Shown: positions 53,503 through 62,652, counted from the first letter of the stretch. The stretch is DNA of 64,000 bases from Dehalococcoidia bacterium (GCA_022824925.1 JAJDYW010000026.1:62001-126000), one strand, 5' to 3'. The notes: generated by a model from the letters alone, not told the origin. Translations and numbers: made by a program.

Positions 53503-53577
53503 CCCCTCTCTCCTGCCTGGCCGGAATCGCGCACCACCCGCTGGTAGAATCCGGCGACTCCACGCCGAGGACCGCCC

Positions 53578-54276
53578 ATGACGTTCGCAGAGACCATTGA
53601 TCGCGCCCGCGGCGAGAACCGCACACTGCTCTCCGAGGTGGAGGCCAAGGCGGCGCTGGCGGAGGCGGGCGTGCCCGTGACGGCGACGACGCTCGCGCAG
53701 ACCCGCGAGGAAGCGGCGGCGCAGGCGGAGGGGATCGGATACCCGGTCGCGCTGAAGGTCGTCTCGGGGAACGTGGCCCACAAGAGCGACGTGGGCGGCG
53801 TGGTCCTCGGGCTGGAGAGCCACGAGGAGGTCGCGGACGGGTACGACGAGATCATCCGCTCGGTGCAGGCGGCGCAGCCCTCGGCGATCATCGAGGGCGT
53901 CTCCGTTCAGGAGATGGCGGCGCCCGGGGTCGAGGTGATCGTCGGGGTGACGACGGACCCGCAGTTCGGCCCGGTGATGATGTTCGGGCTGGGCGGGATC
54001 ATGGTGGAGGTGCTGGGGGACGTGGCGTTCCGCCTGGCGCCCCTGGGCGAGGGAGACGCGCGCGACATGATCGACGAGATCCAGGGCCGGCAGGTGCTCG
54101 ACGGCGTGCGCGGGCAGCCACCCGTGGATGTCGGCGCGGTCGAGGCGGTGCTCGACGGCGTGTCCCGGTTCGCGGCCGAGCACCCGGAGATCGCGGAGCT
54201 CGACCTGAATCCTGTCATCGCCTCGCCCGAGGGGGCGATCGCGGTGGACGCGCGCATCGTGCTGGCGGAGGCCTGA
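53578..54276 (+). CDS. ADP-forming acyl-CoA ligase, beta (ATP-grasp) subunit
   Basis: Protein of 232 residues, the small ATP-grasp subunit of ADP-forming acetate/acyl-CoA synthetase. LKVVSGNVAHKSDVGGVVLG is the ATP-grasp core; GVEVIVGVTTDPQFGPVMMFG and the acidic metal site AELDLNPVI follow. It makes ATP from acyl-CoA together with the next gene, one base downstream. A -10-like TAGAAT (near 53542) and CCGAGGA before ATG support the start. Confidence 0.92.
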   Translation: MTFAETIDRARGENRTLLSEVEAKAALAEAGVPVTATTLAQTREEAAAQAEGIGYPVALKVVSGNVAHKSDVGGVVLGLESHEEVADGYDEIIRSVQAAQPSAIIEGVSVQEMAAPGVEVIVGVTTDPQFGPVMMFGLGGIMVEVLGDVAFRLAPLGEGDARDMIDEIQGRQVLDGVRGQPPVDVGAVEAVLDGVSRFAAEHPEIAELDLNPVIASPEGAIAVDARIVLAEA

Positions 54277-54277
54277 G

Positions 54278-55699
54278 ATGTCGGTACCCGGACACCCGCT
54301 CGACCGCATGTTCAACCCGAAGACGGTGGCCATCATCGGCGACAAGGGACCGAACTACATGTGGCTGCGGAACAACCAGCCCTTCAAGGACCGCGGTGGC
54401 AACCTGTACTCGGTGCAGATCGACGAGAAGGAGATCCCCGGCATCGAGGAGCTGGGCATCGAGAACTTCCGGGCGCTCACGGACATCCCCGAGCCGGTCG
54501 ACTACGCGCTGGTGGCGGTCCCCCGGCACGTCTCGCCGTACGTGATGAAGGATCTGATCGAGGCGAAGGTGGGGGGCGCGGCGTTCTTCACGTCCGGTTT
54601 CGCGGAGACGGGCGAGGAGCTCGGGGTGAGCCTGCAGGCGCAGCTCACGGAGATGGCGCGCGAGGCCAACTTCAACGTCGTGGGGCCCAACTGCATGGGG
54701 CTGTACCTGCCGCGCGTGGGGGTGCGCTTCAACCCGGACGTGCCGGTGGCGGAGGACGGGCGGGTGGGGTTCGTCTCGCAGTCGGGGACGCACAGCATCA
54801 TGTTCAGCCTGGTGATGGGCGCGAACGGGATGCACCTGAGCCGCTGCGCCAGCTTCGGCAACGCCATCGTGCTCGACATCAGCGACTACCTGGAGTACCT
54901 GACCGAGGACCCCGAGACGGAGGTCATCGCGATGTACGTGGAGGGGGTGAAAGACGGGCCGCGCTTCGTGCGGGCGCTGCGGGAGGCGGCGGCGCGCAAG
55001 CCGGTCGTCGTGTGGAAGGGCGGGCAGACGGACGCGGGGGCGCGCGCGACGATGTCGCACACGGGCTCGCTGGCCTCGCCGCACGCGGTCTGGCAGGGAA
55101 TCATGCGGCAGTGCGGGGCGATCTCGACGGACAGCCTCGACGAGACGGTCGACGCCGTGAAGGTCCTGCTCGACGCGAAGGCGGCCACGGGGAAGCGCAT
55201 GGCGCTGATGGCGATGACGGGCGGGCAGTCGGTCTCGATCACGGACGCGTTCGTGGGTGAGGGGTTCGAGGTGGGGCGGCTGAGCGAGGGCTCGTACGAG
55301 GAGCTCTCGAGCTTCTTCAACATCATCGGCGGGAGCTTCCAGAACCCGCTCGACATGGCGGGCACGGTGCAGGGCAAGCGCGAGACGCTCGAACGCATCC
55401 TCGGCATCCTCGACGCCGACGAGAGCGTGGACGCGCTCGTGATGGAGCAGTCGGCGATGTTCGGGGCGCGGCAGTGGAAGGACCACCCCGAGCGCATCGA
55501 CGACCTGATCGACACGCTCGCGGGGCACATCGAACGCTCCGCAAAGCCGTTCCTGATGGTGATGCACCCCGCGCACGAGGAAGCGTTCGTGGCGGAGGTG
55601 CGGCTGAAGTTCGCGGAGCGCCGCATCCCCGTGTTCGCGAGCTTCGAGCGGGCCGCAGCGGCTGCCGCGCGGGCGCTGCCGCGGGCGACGCGCGCCTAG
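54278..55699 (+). CDS. ADP-forming acyl-CoA ligase, alpha (CoA-binding) subunit
   Basis: Protein of 473 residues with the CoA-binding domain (MFNPKTVAIIGDKG) and two succinyl-CoA synthetase-like domains. VGPNCMGLYLP and VSQSGTHS are typical, and the phosphorylated His is in ATMSHTGSLAS. Its last 35 codons (from 55599) are the first copy of a direct repeat that recurs at 57647, so the gene end was duplicated when the permease segment came in. The protein itself is full-length. Confidence 0.92.
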   Translation: MSVPGHPLDRMFNPKTVAIIGDKGPNYMWLRNNQPFKDRGGNLYSVQIDEKEIPGIEELGIENFRALTDIPEPVDYALVAVPRHVSPYVMKDLIEAKVGGAAFFTSGFAETGEELGVSLQAQLTEMAREANFNVVGPNCMGLYLPRVGVRFNPDVPVAEDGRVGFVSQSGTHSIMFSLVMGANGMHLSRCASFGNAIVLDISDYLEYLTEDPETEVIAMYVEGVKDGPRFVRALREAAARKPVVVWKGGQTDAGARATMSHTGSLASPHAVWQGIMRQCGAISTDSLDETVDAVKVLLDAKAATGKRMALMAMTGGQSVSITDAFVGEGFEVGRLSEGSYEELSSFFNIIGGSFQNPLDMAGTVQGKRETLERILGILDADESVDALVMEQSAMFGARQWKDHPERIDDLIDTLAGHIERSAKPFLMVMHPAHEEAFVAEVRLKFAERRIPVFASFERAAAAAARALPRATRA

Positions 55700-55723
55700 C
55701 GCTCGGGGCAGGCGGCGCAGCGG
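55599..55723. repeat. Direct repeat, copy 1 (acdA 3' end plus maf 3' fragment)
   Basis: 125 bp nearly identical to 57647-57774. It holds the final codons of the CoA ligase alpha gene (LKFAERRIPVFASFERA ... RATRA) and then 24 bp matching the last codons of maf on the opposite strand. Differences are a few substitutions and one 3 bp length change in the Ala run. Confidence 0.9.
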
Positions 55724-55754
55724 GGCCGTTGCACGTTCATCGGCCTGCCAACGC

Positions 55755-57509
55755 TCAGGAATCTACCCTGACCATGACAACATCCAGGCCATGGAACTTC
55801 TGGTGGCGTACGGAGGAGGCGTAGTGCCGCAGCATGCGAAACGAGAGCTCCCGCTCATCCACGACCTGGGGCTGCTCCTCCAGGTAGGTGAGGCGGTCCT
55901 CCAGGTTCTCCTCGTCGAAGACCGCAAGGAACTCCAGTTCGGCGGCGCCTCCCTCGGAACGGGCGTTGATAGTGAGGGGCGGCGTCCCGGCGGCAAGGTG
56001 CCGGTTCTCGGGCTGTAGCAAGCTCAACAGCGTCTCCTCGCCCGCGGACCGCAGCCGGCTGGCGGAGCCGTCGCTCCACCCCATCTCGGCCGCGAGATCC
56101 CGGAGGAACCGATCGATGCGGGGGAGTGCGGAGCTGTCCAGGCGAACACGGAGGCGTCTGCGCTTCGATCCCGTCACCTCGAGGAATACGACGAGCATGA
56201 TGGCCGCGACGGCGCCGACCATGATGCCGTTTCCCAGCAGGTCTCCCCAGGGAGAGCCCAGCAGGTCAGCGACGACGTTCCTGTGCCCCATTCCAAGCCC
56301 GAGAGCAAATGCCAGCGCCGCCACGAGAGCCCTCTGGGCGTCGAGGCCGACCCGGTTGAGTGCGTGCACGCCCTGCACGAAGAGCATGGCAACCGTGATC
56401 AACAGGAACCCGCCCATAATGGGAGCGGGCATCACGAGCAGCACGCCCGTCAGCTTCGGGAAGAACGCGAGCGCGAGGATCGCGGCTCCGATCACGTACC
56501 CGAGGCTGCGCGCCGCCACCCCCGTGAGGTTGATGATGGAGACCGAAAACGAGGAGTAGGGAGTCGTGGGCAGGGTTCCGCCCAGACCGGACAGCAGGAT
56601 GCCCATGCCGTTGGCGTAGATCAGGCCCTGAATCAGGCGGAAGTCGGTTGCCCTGGGCCTGCGCGCGGATACCTGCTGCACGGCGACGCCGTCGCTGATG
56701 TTCTCGATGATCAGGGCGAGGGTCACGACCAGGAACATCGGCAGCAGCACCCAGAACTCCACGCCCGGGGTCAGGTCCAGGCCCGGGAAGCCGCCCCTGG
56801 GAATGCCAGCCCAGGGCGTCTCGCTCAGGGATCCGAAGTCGAACAGGCCGAACGGCGCCGCGAAGGCGCAGCCCGCCACGATGCCGAACAGGGGGGACCA
56901 TGAGCGCCAGGCCTGCGGAGCGCGCAGCGCCAGCATAGCGGTCACAACCAGCGTCACGGCGGCCGCGCCTGGTCCTGCCGCCGAAGGCGCGCCCGCCGGG
57001 GCCTCCTGGAGCCGATCAAAGGCGATCGGCAGGATGTAGGCCCCGATCAGCATCAACACCGTGCCGGAGACGACCGGCGTGATGATGCGGCGCACCAGGG
57101 GGAGCCACCTGGCTGCCGCCAGGTAGAAGAGTCCAGAGAGGACGGTGAGGCTTGCGAGCATCGCGGGGCCGCCCTTGTCCAGCGCGAGCACCATGACCGG
57201 AATGAAGCTGAGTGTGACACCGGTCATGAGCAGGTGGCCCCCGCCCATCCTCCCGATCCGCATACCCTGAAGCGCGGTCGTGATCCCGGCAATGACCAAC
57301 GAGGCGAACACCGCCCAGGGCAGGTACTCCCCACCCTGTCCCGCAGCGCGAACGGTGATTGCCACAGTCACGACCGTGGGGGCCAGCATGATCAGCACGC
57401 CCTGCGCTCCTGCTCCCAGGGCGACAAGAGGGGGACAACGCTCGTCCGGTTCGTAGCGGAGGGCTTCGTTTCTCTGGCTCACTGACTCCAACAGCCAAAG
57501 CCGCCCCAC
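55755..57509 (-). CDS. NCS2-type nucleobase permease fused to a possible ATPase-like domain
   Basis: Protein of about 584 residues. Residues 15-440 are a uracil/xanthine permease-type transporter with about 12-14 membrane segments; typical stretches are LTGVTLSFIPVMV, FLVVTLALIIENISDG and GGTLPTTPYSSF. After a basic linker (SKRRRLRVRLDSS) the last 140 residues are soluble (IDRFLRDLAAEMGW, AGEETLLSLL, FHGLDVVMVRV). They resemble an anti-sigma/HATPase-like fold, but that is tentative. GTG 57509, behind GGAGG, is chosen; GTG 57473 or upstream starts are possible. Codon use is less GC-biased than around it, and direct repeats flank the gene. Confidence 0.82.
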   Translation of the reverse strand: MGRLWLLESVSQRNEALRYEPDERCPPLVALGAGAQGVLIMLAPTVVTVAITVRAAGQGGEYLPWAVFASLVIAGITTALQGMRIGRMGGGHLLMTGVTLSFIPVMVLALDKGGPAMLASLTVLSGLFYLAAARWLPLVRRIITPVVSGTVLMLIGAYILPIAFDRLQEAPAGAPSAAGPGAAAVTLVVTAMLALRAPQAWRSWSPLFGIVAGCAFAAPFGLFDFGSLSETPWAGIPRGGFPGLDLTPGVEFWVLLPMFLVVTLALIIENISDGVAVQQVSARRPRATDFRLIQGLIYANGMGILLSGLGGTLPTTPYSSFSVSIINLTGVAARSLGYVIGAAILALAFFPKLTGVLLVMPAPIMGGFLLITVAMLFVQGVHALNRVGLDAQRALVAALAFALGLGMGHRNVVADLLGSPWGDLLGNGIMVGAVAAIMLVVFLEVTGSKRRRLRVRLDSSALPRIDRFLRDLAAEMGWSDGSASRLRSAGEETLLSLLQPENRHLAAGTPPLTINARSEGGAAELEFLAVFDEENLEDRLTYLEEQPQVVDERELSFRMLRHYASSVRHQKFHGLDVVMVRVDS

Positions 57510-57646
57510 TCCCTTTGCCCTCCGCCGGGAGATGCGACCGTTGCGGAACCATACCGTTCTGACACTTACCCGCCAGCAGCGTGAGGGGCCGGTCCGCACG
57601 CCGAGACGCCGGGATCATGGGCTCAGGCCCACCGGATGCACGGGCA

Positions 57647-57774
57647 TGCGGCTGAAATTCGCGGAGCGCCGCATCCCCGTGTTCGCGAGCTTCGAGCGGG
57701 CGGCGGCCGCGGCCGCCGCGCGGGCGCTGCCGCGGGCGACGCGCGCCTAGCGTTCGGGGCAGGCGGCACAGCGG
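57647..57774. repeat. Direct repeat, copy 2 (acdA fragment plus maf 3' end)
   Basis: 128 bp matching 55599-55723. The CoA ligase part here is an orphan 34-codon remnant after an in-frame ATG; the maf part belongs to the intact maf gene. Confidence 0.9.
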
Positions 57775-58358
57775 TCCAGTTCGAGGTCGGGTTCGCGCGC
57801 GGCGACACCCGCGGTCGCGAGCAGCGCGCGCAGACGCCAGAGCGGCAGCCCCATGACCGAGCAGTAGCAGCCGTCGAGGGCGGCAACGGTGGGAACGTCC
57901 TCGTCCTGGATGGCGTAGGCGCCGGCCTTGTCGAGAGGGCGCCCGCCGGCGACGTACGCGGCGATGGCGTCGTCGTCGAGGTCCGCGAGCGTGACCTCGG
58001 AGGTGCTGACGTCGCTGGCGGCGCCGCCGGCTGAGACGACGGCGAGACCGCTGACGACGAGGTGCGTCCTTCCCTGCAGCGCGCGGAGCATGGCCGTCGC
58101 CTCGGCCGCATCCGCGGGCTTGCCGTAGGCGCGCTCGCCGTCGTGGACGATCGTGTCGGCGCCGATGACGACGGCGCCGGGGTGGCGGCGGGCGACGTTG
58201 GAGGCCTTCTCGCGGGCGAGGCGCCGGGCGTCGGCGCGGGGGTCGTCGGTGGTGTGCTCGGCGATGCCGGCGGGGTCGACGGCGAAGTCGTCGAGGAGGG
58301 CGCGCAGGAGCTCGCGGCGGCGGGGCGAGGCGGAGCCGAGGACGACGCGGGCGGGCAC
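57747..58358 (-). CDS. maf: Maf-family nucleoside triphosphate pyrophosphatase
   Basis: House-cleaning NTP pyrophosphatase of 203 residues (dTTP/UTP or modified nucleotides). VVLGSASPRRRELL is the phosphate-binding signature; VIGADTIV and the DKAGAYAIQD block are canonical. The C-terminus ends CAACPER inside the direct repeat. GTG 58358 starts 2 nt after the rRNA methyltransferase gene. Confidence 0.94.
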   Translation of the reverse strand: MPARVVLGSASPRRRELLRALLDDFAVDPAGIAEHTTDDPRADARRLAREKASNVARRHPGAVVIGADTIVHDGERAYGKPADAAEATAMLRALQGRTHLVVSGLAVVSAGGAASDVSTSEVTLADLDDDAIAAYVAGGRPLDKAGAYAIQDEDVPTVAALDGCYCSVMGLPLWRLRALLATAGVAAREPDLELDRCAACPER

Positions 58359-58360
58359 GG

Positions 58361-59575
58361 CTACCCGGCGGCGGCGCGCGTCAGGCGGGAGACGCACTCG
58401 ATGTGGGCGGTCTGCGGGAACATGTCGATGGGCGTGCAGGCCTCGAGCGTGTAGCCCTCGCCGGTGAGGCGGCGGAGGTCGCGGGCGAGGGTGGTGGGGT
58501 TGCAGGAGACGTACACCACGGTCGGCGGGGCGAGCGCCACGAGGGCGTCGAGCACCTCGGGGGCGCAGCCGACACGGGGCGGATCGAGGAGCACCACATC
58601 CGGCTCCTCCGCGAGCGCGGGCAGGAGCTCTTCGACCTTGGCCCGGCGGAACTCGACGTTCCCGACGCCGTCGAGATTGACCTCGGCGTCGCGCAAAGCC
58701 GCCGGCGACTCCTCGATGGCGATGATGCGCTCGAAGCGCTCGGCGAAGATGGCGGCGAAGGTGCCGACGCCTGCGTAGGCATCGACGAGCAGGCGGCCCC
58801 GGCGGGGCAGCTCGTTGCCGACGAGGTCGACCAGTCGCTCGGCCTGGGCGCTGTTCACCTGGAAGAAGGAGGAGGCGCTCACCTGGAAGCGGCGCCCGGC
58901 CAACTCCTCCGTGTAGTGGTCCTGGCCGCTCTCGCCGGGGAGCGCTTCGAGGGCGGGGGCGACGAGGGTGCTCTCGGTGGCGGCGTTGCGCCGGAGCTGG
59001 ACCTGGTGGATTCCCCGCACCTGCCCCTGGATGCGGGGCAGGATGCTGTTCACCCAGGGGTCGGCGATGGGGCACTTCTTGACCGTGAGCAGGCCTCGTC
59101 CGCGCCGGTGGATAAAGCCGGCATCGCCGAACTTGCGCCCGGTGGAGACGCGCATGTGGTTGCGGTAGCCCCAGGGGTCGTCGGCGCCGACGACGGGATT
59201 CACGGGCGCGTCGGCGAGCCCGCCGATACGGGCGAGCTGCTCGCGGACGACGCCCTCCTTGGCGGCGAGCTGGGCGGGGTACTCGAGGTGCTGGAGCTGG
59301 CAGCCGCCGCACTTCCCGAAGAGCGAGCACTCTGGCTCGGCGCGTGTACGCGAGGGTTCGAGGACGTTGGCGACCACACCCTCGACGTAGTCGGGGTGGA
59401 TGCGCTCGACCTCGACCTCGACCAGCTCGCCGGGGGCGGCGAAGGCGGCCATGAGCGCCTTGCCGTCGGGGAGGCGGGCGAGGCCGCGGCCGCCCGCCAC
59501 GATGCGCTCGATGCGAACGGTCTTGAGGCGTTCCTCCTCGGGGATCTCCTGCCTGCGGCGTCGACGGCGGGCCAT
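58361..59575 (-). CDS. 23S rRNA (uracil-5-)-methyltransferase, RlmD/RumA family
   Basis: TrmA/RumA-type enzyme of 404 residues making 5-methyluridine. An N-terminal TRAM domain (VRIERIVAGGRGLARLPDG) precedes a cluster motif CSLFGKCGGCQLQHL. The SAM site is LVDAYAGVGTFAAIFA; the nucleophile region is VVYVSCNPTTLARDL and DMFPQTAHIE. ATG 59575 lies 6 nt after TACGCT with no ribosome site, so it is probably leaderless. Confidence 0.93.
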   Translation of the reverse strand: MARRRRRRQEIPEEERLKTVRIERIVAGGRGLARLPDGKALMAAFAAPGELVEVEVERIHPDYVEGVVANVLEPSRTRAEPECSLFGKCGGCQLQHLEYPAQLAAKEGVVREQLARIGGLADAPVNPVVGADDPWGYRNHMRVSTGRKFGDAGFIHRRGRGLLTVKKCPIADPWVNSILPRIQGQVRGIHQVQLRRNAATESTLVAPALEALPGESGQDHYTEELAGRRFQVSASSFFQVNSAQAERLVDLVGNELPRRGRLLVDAYAGVGTFAAIFAERFERIIAIEESPAALRDAEVNLDGVGNVEFRRAKVEELLPALAEEPDVVLLDPPRVGCAPEVLDALVALAPPTVVYVSCNPTTLARDLRRLTGEGYTLEACTPIDMFPQTAHIECVSRLTRAAAG

Positions 59576-59581
59576 GGAGCT

Positions 59582-59587
59582 AGCGTA
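59582..59587 (-). promoter_or_regulatory. -10 box for a leaderless rRNA methyltransferase gene
   Basis: TACGCT on the minus strand ends 6 nt before ATG 59575. Confidence 0.5.
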
Positions 59588-59616
59588 GACGCGGCGGGGG
59601 AGAGGGGCGAACGGCG

Positions 59617-62046
59617 CTAGTCGAAGGCGCCGGCGGCGGCGAGCCCGGCGATGCGCTCGTCGTCGTAGCCGAGGATGTCCTTCAGGACCTGCTCCGTGTG
59701 CTCACCCACGGCGGGGGGCCGGCCGATGCGGGCGGGCGTGCGGGAGAGGCGGAAGCGGGAGCCTTCGACCCAGGACTCGCCGTGGAGGGAGTGGGGCACG
59801 CGCACGACGTGGCCGCGGTGGGCGAGCTGCGCATCATCGACGGCGTTGGCGGCGCGGATGACGGCGTGGGCGGGAACGCCGGCCGCCTGCAGGGCGGCCT
59901 CTGCCTCGAAGGGCGTGCGCGCGGCGGTCCACGCGGAGACGGCGGCGTCGAGCTCGTCCTGGCGGGGGAGCCGGCCTTCGAGCGTGGCGTAGCGCCCGTC
60001 GGCGGCCAGGTCGGGGCGGTCGAGGGCGGCGCAGAGGCGTCGCCAGTCGGCGTCGTCGCGGACGGCGATGGCGACCCAGTCGTCATCGCCGCGGGAGGGG
60101 TAGATGCCGTGGGGGGCCATGTCGGGGTCGCGGTTGCCCATGCGGGTGAGGGCGCGGCCGCTGAGCTGGTAGTCGAGCAGGTAGGGGGCGATGAAGTGGA
60201 TGGAACTCTCGACCTGGGAGTGGTCCAGGTACTGGCCTTCGCCCGTACGGCGGCGGTGGTCGAGGGCGGCGAGGAGGGCAGCGAGGAGGAAGCGGGGCGC
60301 GATGGTGTCGGTGTAGGCGCTGAAGGGGCCCGCGGGGGAGCGGTCGGGGTAACCGGTGAGGTCGATGAAGGTGGAAACGGCAGCGCCCATCGTGCCGAAG
60401 CCGGAGACATCGGAGAGGGGGCCATCCTGTCCGAACAGGCAGCTGCTCACCATGATCAGGTCGGGCTTGATCTGGCGGAGCGAGTCGTAGTCGAGGTCCC
60501 AGGCGCGGAAGGCGCGCGGGGCGAAGGACTCGGCGACCACATCCGCCCACCGCACGAGGTCGCGGGCGACCTCGCGGCCCTCCGGGATACCCAGGTTGAG
60601 GGCGAGGCCGAGCTTCCCCGCGTTCATGTTGTCGAAGAAGAGGGAGTTCTGGGGGGCGAACTGACCGCCGCGGAACGGCGCCATGCTGCGTCCCGCGCCG
60701 GGGCGGGAAGGCGTCTCGACGCGGATGACGGTGGCGCCGTAGTCGGCGAGGACGCGGGTGACGGCGGGCCCGGCCATGACCCACATGAAGTCGAGGACGT
60801 GCAGTCCCTCGAGGGGGAGGGCCGTGGGCGGCGGGTCGGCCGGAGCGGGAGGCAGGGGGCGGGCGGGCTCGGCGAGCACCTCGGCGGTGTGGGCGCCGGG
60901 CGCGGGTGCGGGGCGGGCGGGGGGACTGGGCCAGCCGGAGAGGCGGACGGAGGGGCCGGGGTGGCGGGCTTCGCGGGCGGCGACGGGGAGGGTGCGCCAG
61001 AAGTCGCGCGCCTCGAGCTGGGGGTTCTCGAGCACCTCGGGGATGGTGGCGACGGGGAGGATGAGGAGGCGGCGGCGCTGGGCCTCCACCATCAGCTCGG
61101 CCTTCGTCTTCGTCCTGAGGAAGGCCTCGACGACGCCGATGATGCGGTCGAACTCCGAGTAGGGCTCCTCGCCGCGCTGGAGGAGGGCGGCGTACGCGAT
61201 CCAGTCCTTGTCGCGGGTGGCCTCGTCGCAGCCCCCCTCCTCGCAGATCCACTCCATCAGGCGGCGGGTGAAGGGGCCGACGGCCTGCCCGAAGAAGAAG
61301 GTGAGGGAGACGTAGCCGTCCTTCGCCTCCCAGATGAGCCGGAGGGTGACCGGCCCGATGACGGCCCCGCCGGCCACGCGCACGGTCTCGGGGGCGCCGG
61401 CGGCGACGTTCACCAGCTGGCCGAACGCCCCCAGGTTGAGGGCCTGCTGGACCGAGACATCGACGTGCTGGCCGCGGCCCGAGCGGGCTCGCTCGGCGAG
61501 GGCGACAAGGGCGGCGCCGGCGGCCTCGGAGGCGCCGTGCGGCCAGGACTGGGGAGCGGTCACGCGGACGGGGGCGGCATCGGGGTAGCCGGCGATGTGG
61601 ACGGTCCCGGAGGCGGCGGCCACGGTGAGGTCGGTGGCGACGTAGTCAGCCTTGGGCCCGTCCTGGCCGAAGGGCGAGATGGAGACGTACACCAGCCCGG
61701 GGTTGACCCCGGCGAGGTCGTCGTAGCCGAGGCCGCGGGCGGCCATCGCACCGGGATGGCCGGACTCGATGAGGACGTCGGCGGAAGCGGCCAGGCGGCG
61801 AAGCTCGGCCCGGCCCTCGGCGGAGTCGAGGTCGAGATCGATGCTGCGGCGGTTGCGGGCGTAGGAGGCCCACAGCAGGGAGCGCTCGCCCGCCGAGGCG
61901 CCCTCGAGGAGGGGCGGGGCGTTCCGGGCGGGGGAGCCGCCCGGGGGTTCGACGAGGACGACATCGGCGCCGAGCTCGGCGAGGATGTGGCCGCAAAGGA
62001 GGCCGCGTTCGTCCGAGAGGTCGAGAACGCGGTAGGGGCTGAGCAT
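59617..62046 (-). CDS. Fused double CaiB/BaiF (class III) CoA transferase
   Basis: Protein of 809 residues made of two CoA transferase domains. The first (1-395) starts YRVLDLSDERGLLCGHILAE with VVLVEPPGG; the second (from about 420) starts LHVLDFMWVMAGPAVTRVLAD with TVIRVETPSRPG. Both have later family blocks (FGQDGPKADY; FGQDGPLSD). Normal members are about 400 residues and form interlocked dimers, so this is a dimer in one chain. A Pro/Ala-rich linker joins the halves. ATG 62046 lies 6 nt after TACCAT and looks leaderless. Confidence 0.9.
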   Translation of the reverse strand: MLSPYRVLDLSDERGLLCGHILAELGADVVLVEPPGGSPARNAPPLLEGASAGERSLLWASYARNRRSIDLDLDSAEGRAELRRLAASADVLIESGHPGAMAARGLGYDDLAGVNPGLVYVSISPFGQDGPKADYVATDLTVAAASGTVHIAGYPDAAPVRVTAPQSWPHGASEAAGAALVALAERARSGRGQHVDVSVQQALNLGAFGQLVNVAAGAPETVRVAGGAVIGPVTLRLIWEAKDGYVSLTFFFGQAVGPFTRRLMEWICEEGGCDEATRDKDWIAYAALLQRGEEPYSEFDRIIGVVEAFLRTKTKAELMVEAQRRRLLILPVATIPEVLENPQLEARDFWRTLPVAAREARHPGPSVRLSGWPSPPARPAPAPGAHTAEVLAEPARPLPPAPADPPPTALPLEGLHVLDFMWVMAGPAVTRVLADYGATVIRVETPSRPGAGRSMAPFRGGQFAPQNSLFFDNMNAGKLGLALNLGIPEGREVARDLVRWADVVAESFAPRAFRAWDLDYDSLRQIKPDLIMVSSCLFGQDGPLSDVSGFGTMGAAVSTFIDLTGYPDRSPAGPFSAYTDTIAPRFLLAALLAALDHRRRTGEGQYLDHSQVESSIHFIAPYLLDYQLSGRALTRMGNRDPDMAPHGIYPSRGDDDWVAIAVRDDADWRRLCAALDRPDLAADGRYATLEGRLPRQDELDAAVSAWTAARTPFEAEAALQAAGVPAHAVIRAANAVDDAQLAHRGHVVRVPHSLHGESWVEGSRFRLSRTPARIGRPPAVGEHTEQVLKDILGYDDERIAGLAAAGAFD

Positions 62047-62052
62047 CGCGGG

Positions 62053-62058
62053 ATGGTA
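62053..62058 (-). promoter_or_regulatory. -10 box for a leaderless CoA transferase gene
   Basis: TGCTACCAT, an extended -10 form, ends 6 nt before ATG 62046. Confidence 0.55.
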
Positions 62059-62071
62059 GCAGGAGGGCTGA

Positions 62072-62497
62072 CTAGAGGGCCCCGCCACCCCGGCAGGAAG
62101 CGCAGCGGCCGTAGAGCTCGGCGCTGTGGCCGTCAAGCTCGAAGCCGGCCAACGTCGCGTTCTCCTCGATGGAGGCGTCGAGGGAGGGGTCGTTGAACTC
62201 GGTCACGGAGCCGCACTCGCTGCAGATGAGGTGGTGGTGGTGGCGGCCGCTGCGGGAGCGTTCGTAGCGGACGCCACCGTCCTCGAGGGGGACCCGGCAG
62301 ACGATTTCGAGCTCCTGGAGGAGCTTGATCGTGCGGAAGACGGTCGCCCGCCCGATGTTGGGGAGGCGGTCGCTCAACTCCTCGATCGTGAACGGACGGT
62401 TCGTGTGCGCGATCGCGTCGAGGACGGCGCGCCGGGGAGCCGTCAGGCGATAGCCCGTGACTTCCAGGCGGTCGGCCGAGTCGGGCGCCGTACTCAC
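62072..62497 (-). CDS. Fur-family metal regulator, probably Zur
   Basis: Metal-responsive repressor of 141 residues. The winged-helix part is YRLTAPRRAVLDAI, IEELSDRLPNIGRATVFRTIKLL. The metal region HHHHLICSECGSVTEF and the C-terminal structural-zinc pair CASCRG are intact. It is divergent from znuA, which suggests control of zinc uptake (Zur), but motif alone does not exclude Fur. GTG 62497 lies 7 nt after TACCAT and may be leaderless. Confidence 0.88.
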   Translation of the reverse strand: MSTAPDSADRLEVTGYRLTAPRRAVLDAIAHTNRPFTIEELSDRLPNIGRATVFRTIKLLQELEIVCRVPLEDGGVRYERSRSGRHHHHLICSECGSVTEFNDPSLDASIEENATLAGFELDGHSAELYGRCASCRGGGAL

Positions 62498-62652
62498 GAG
62501 GCTGATGGTAGGGACAGCACGAAGAGGGTGTCAACGAAGGGAGAACGTGGGTTTGCCCACAGTTGAAGACGCAGCTCCCTTGACACTCCATGTAAGGGTT
62601 GGGGATGATACCCCGTCGCATTGATACTTAAGCTCAACAACGGAGACAACTG
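62498..62652. promoter_or_regulatory. Divergent zur/znuA control region
   Basis: Minus strand: TACCAT (62510-62505) for the regulator gene. Plus strand: TTGACA (62580-62585), 18 bp, GATGAT (62604-62609) is the best znuA promoter candidate. Between them GTGGG-TTTG-CCCAC (62547-62560) lies inside wider arms TCAAC/GTTGA, and TTGA-N9-TCAA sits at 62621-62637. Either could be the Zur operator; neither matches a consensus closely. Confidence 0.45.

Noticed and set aside
57647..57750. Small gene at the right-hand repeat (34 codons after ATG)
   Set aside because: It is the duplicated tail of the CoA ligase gene; no independent function is indicated.
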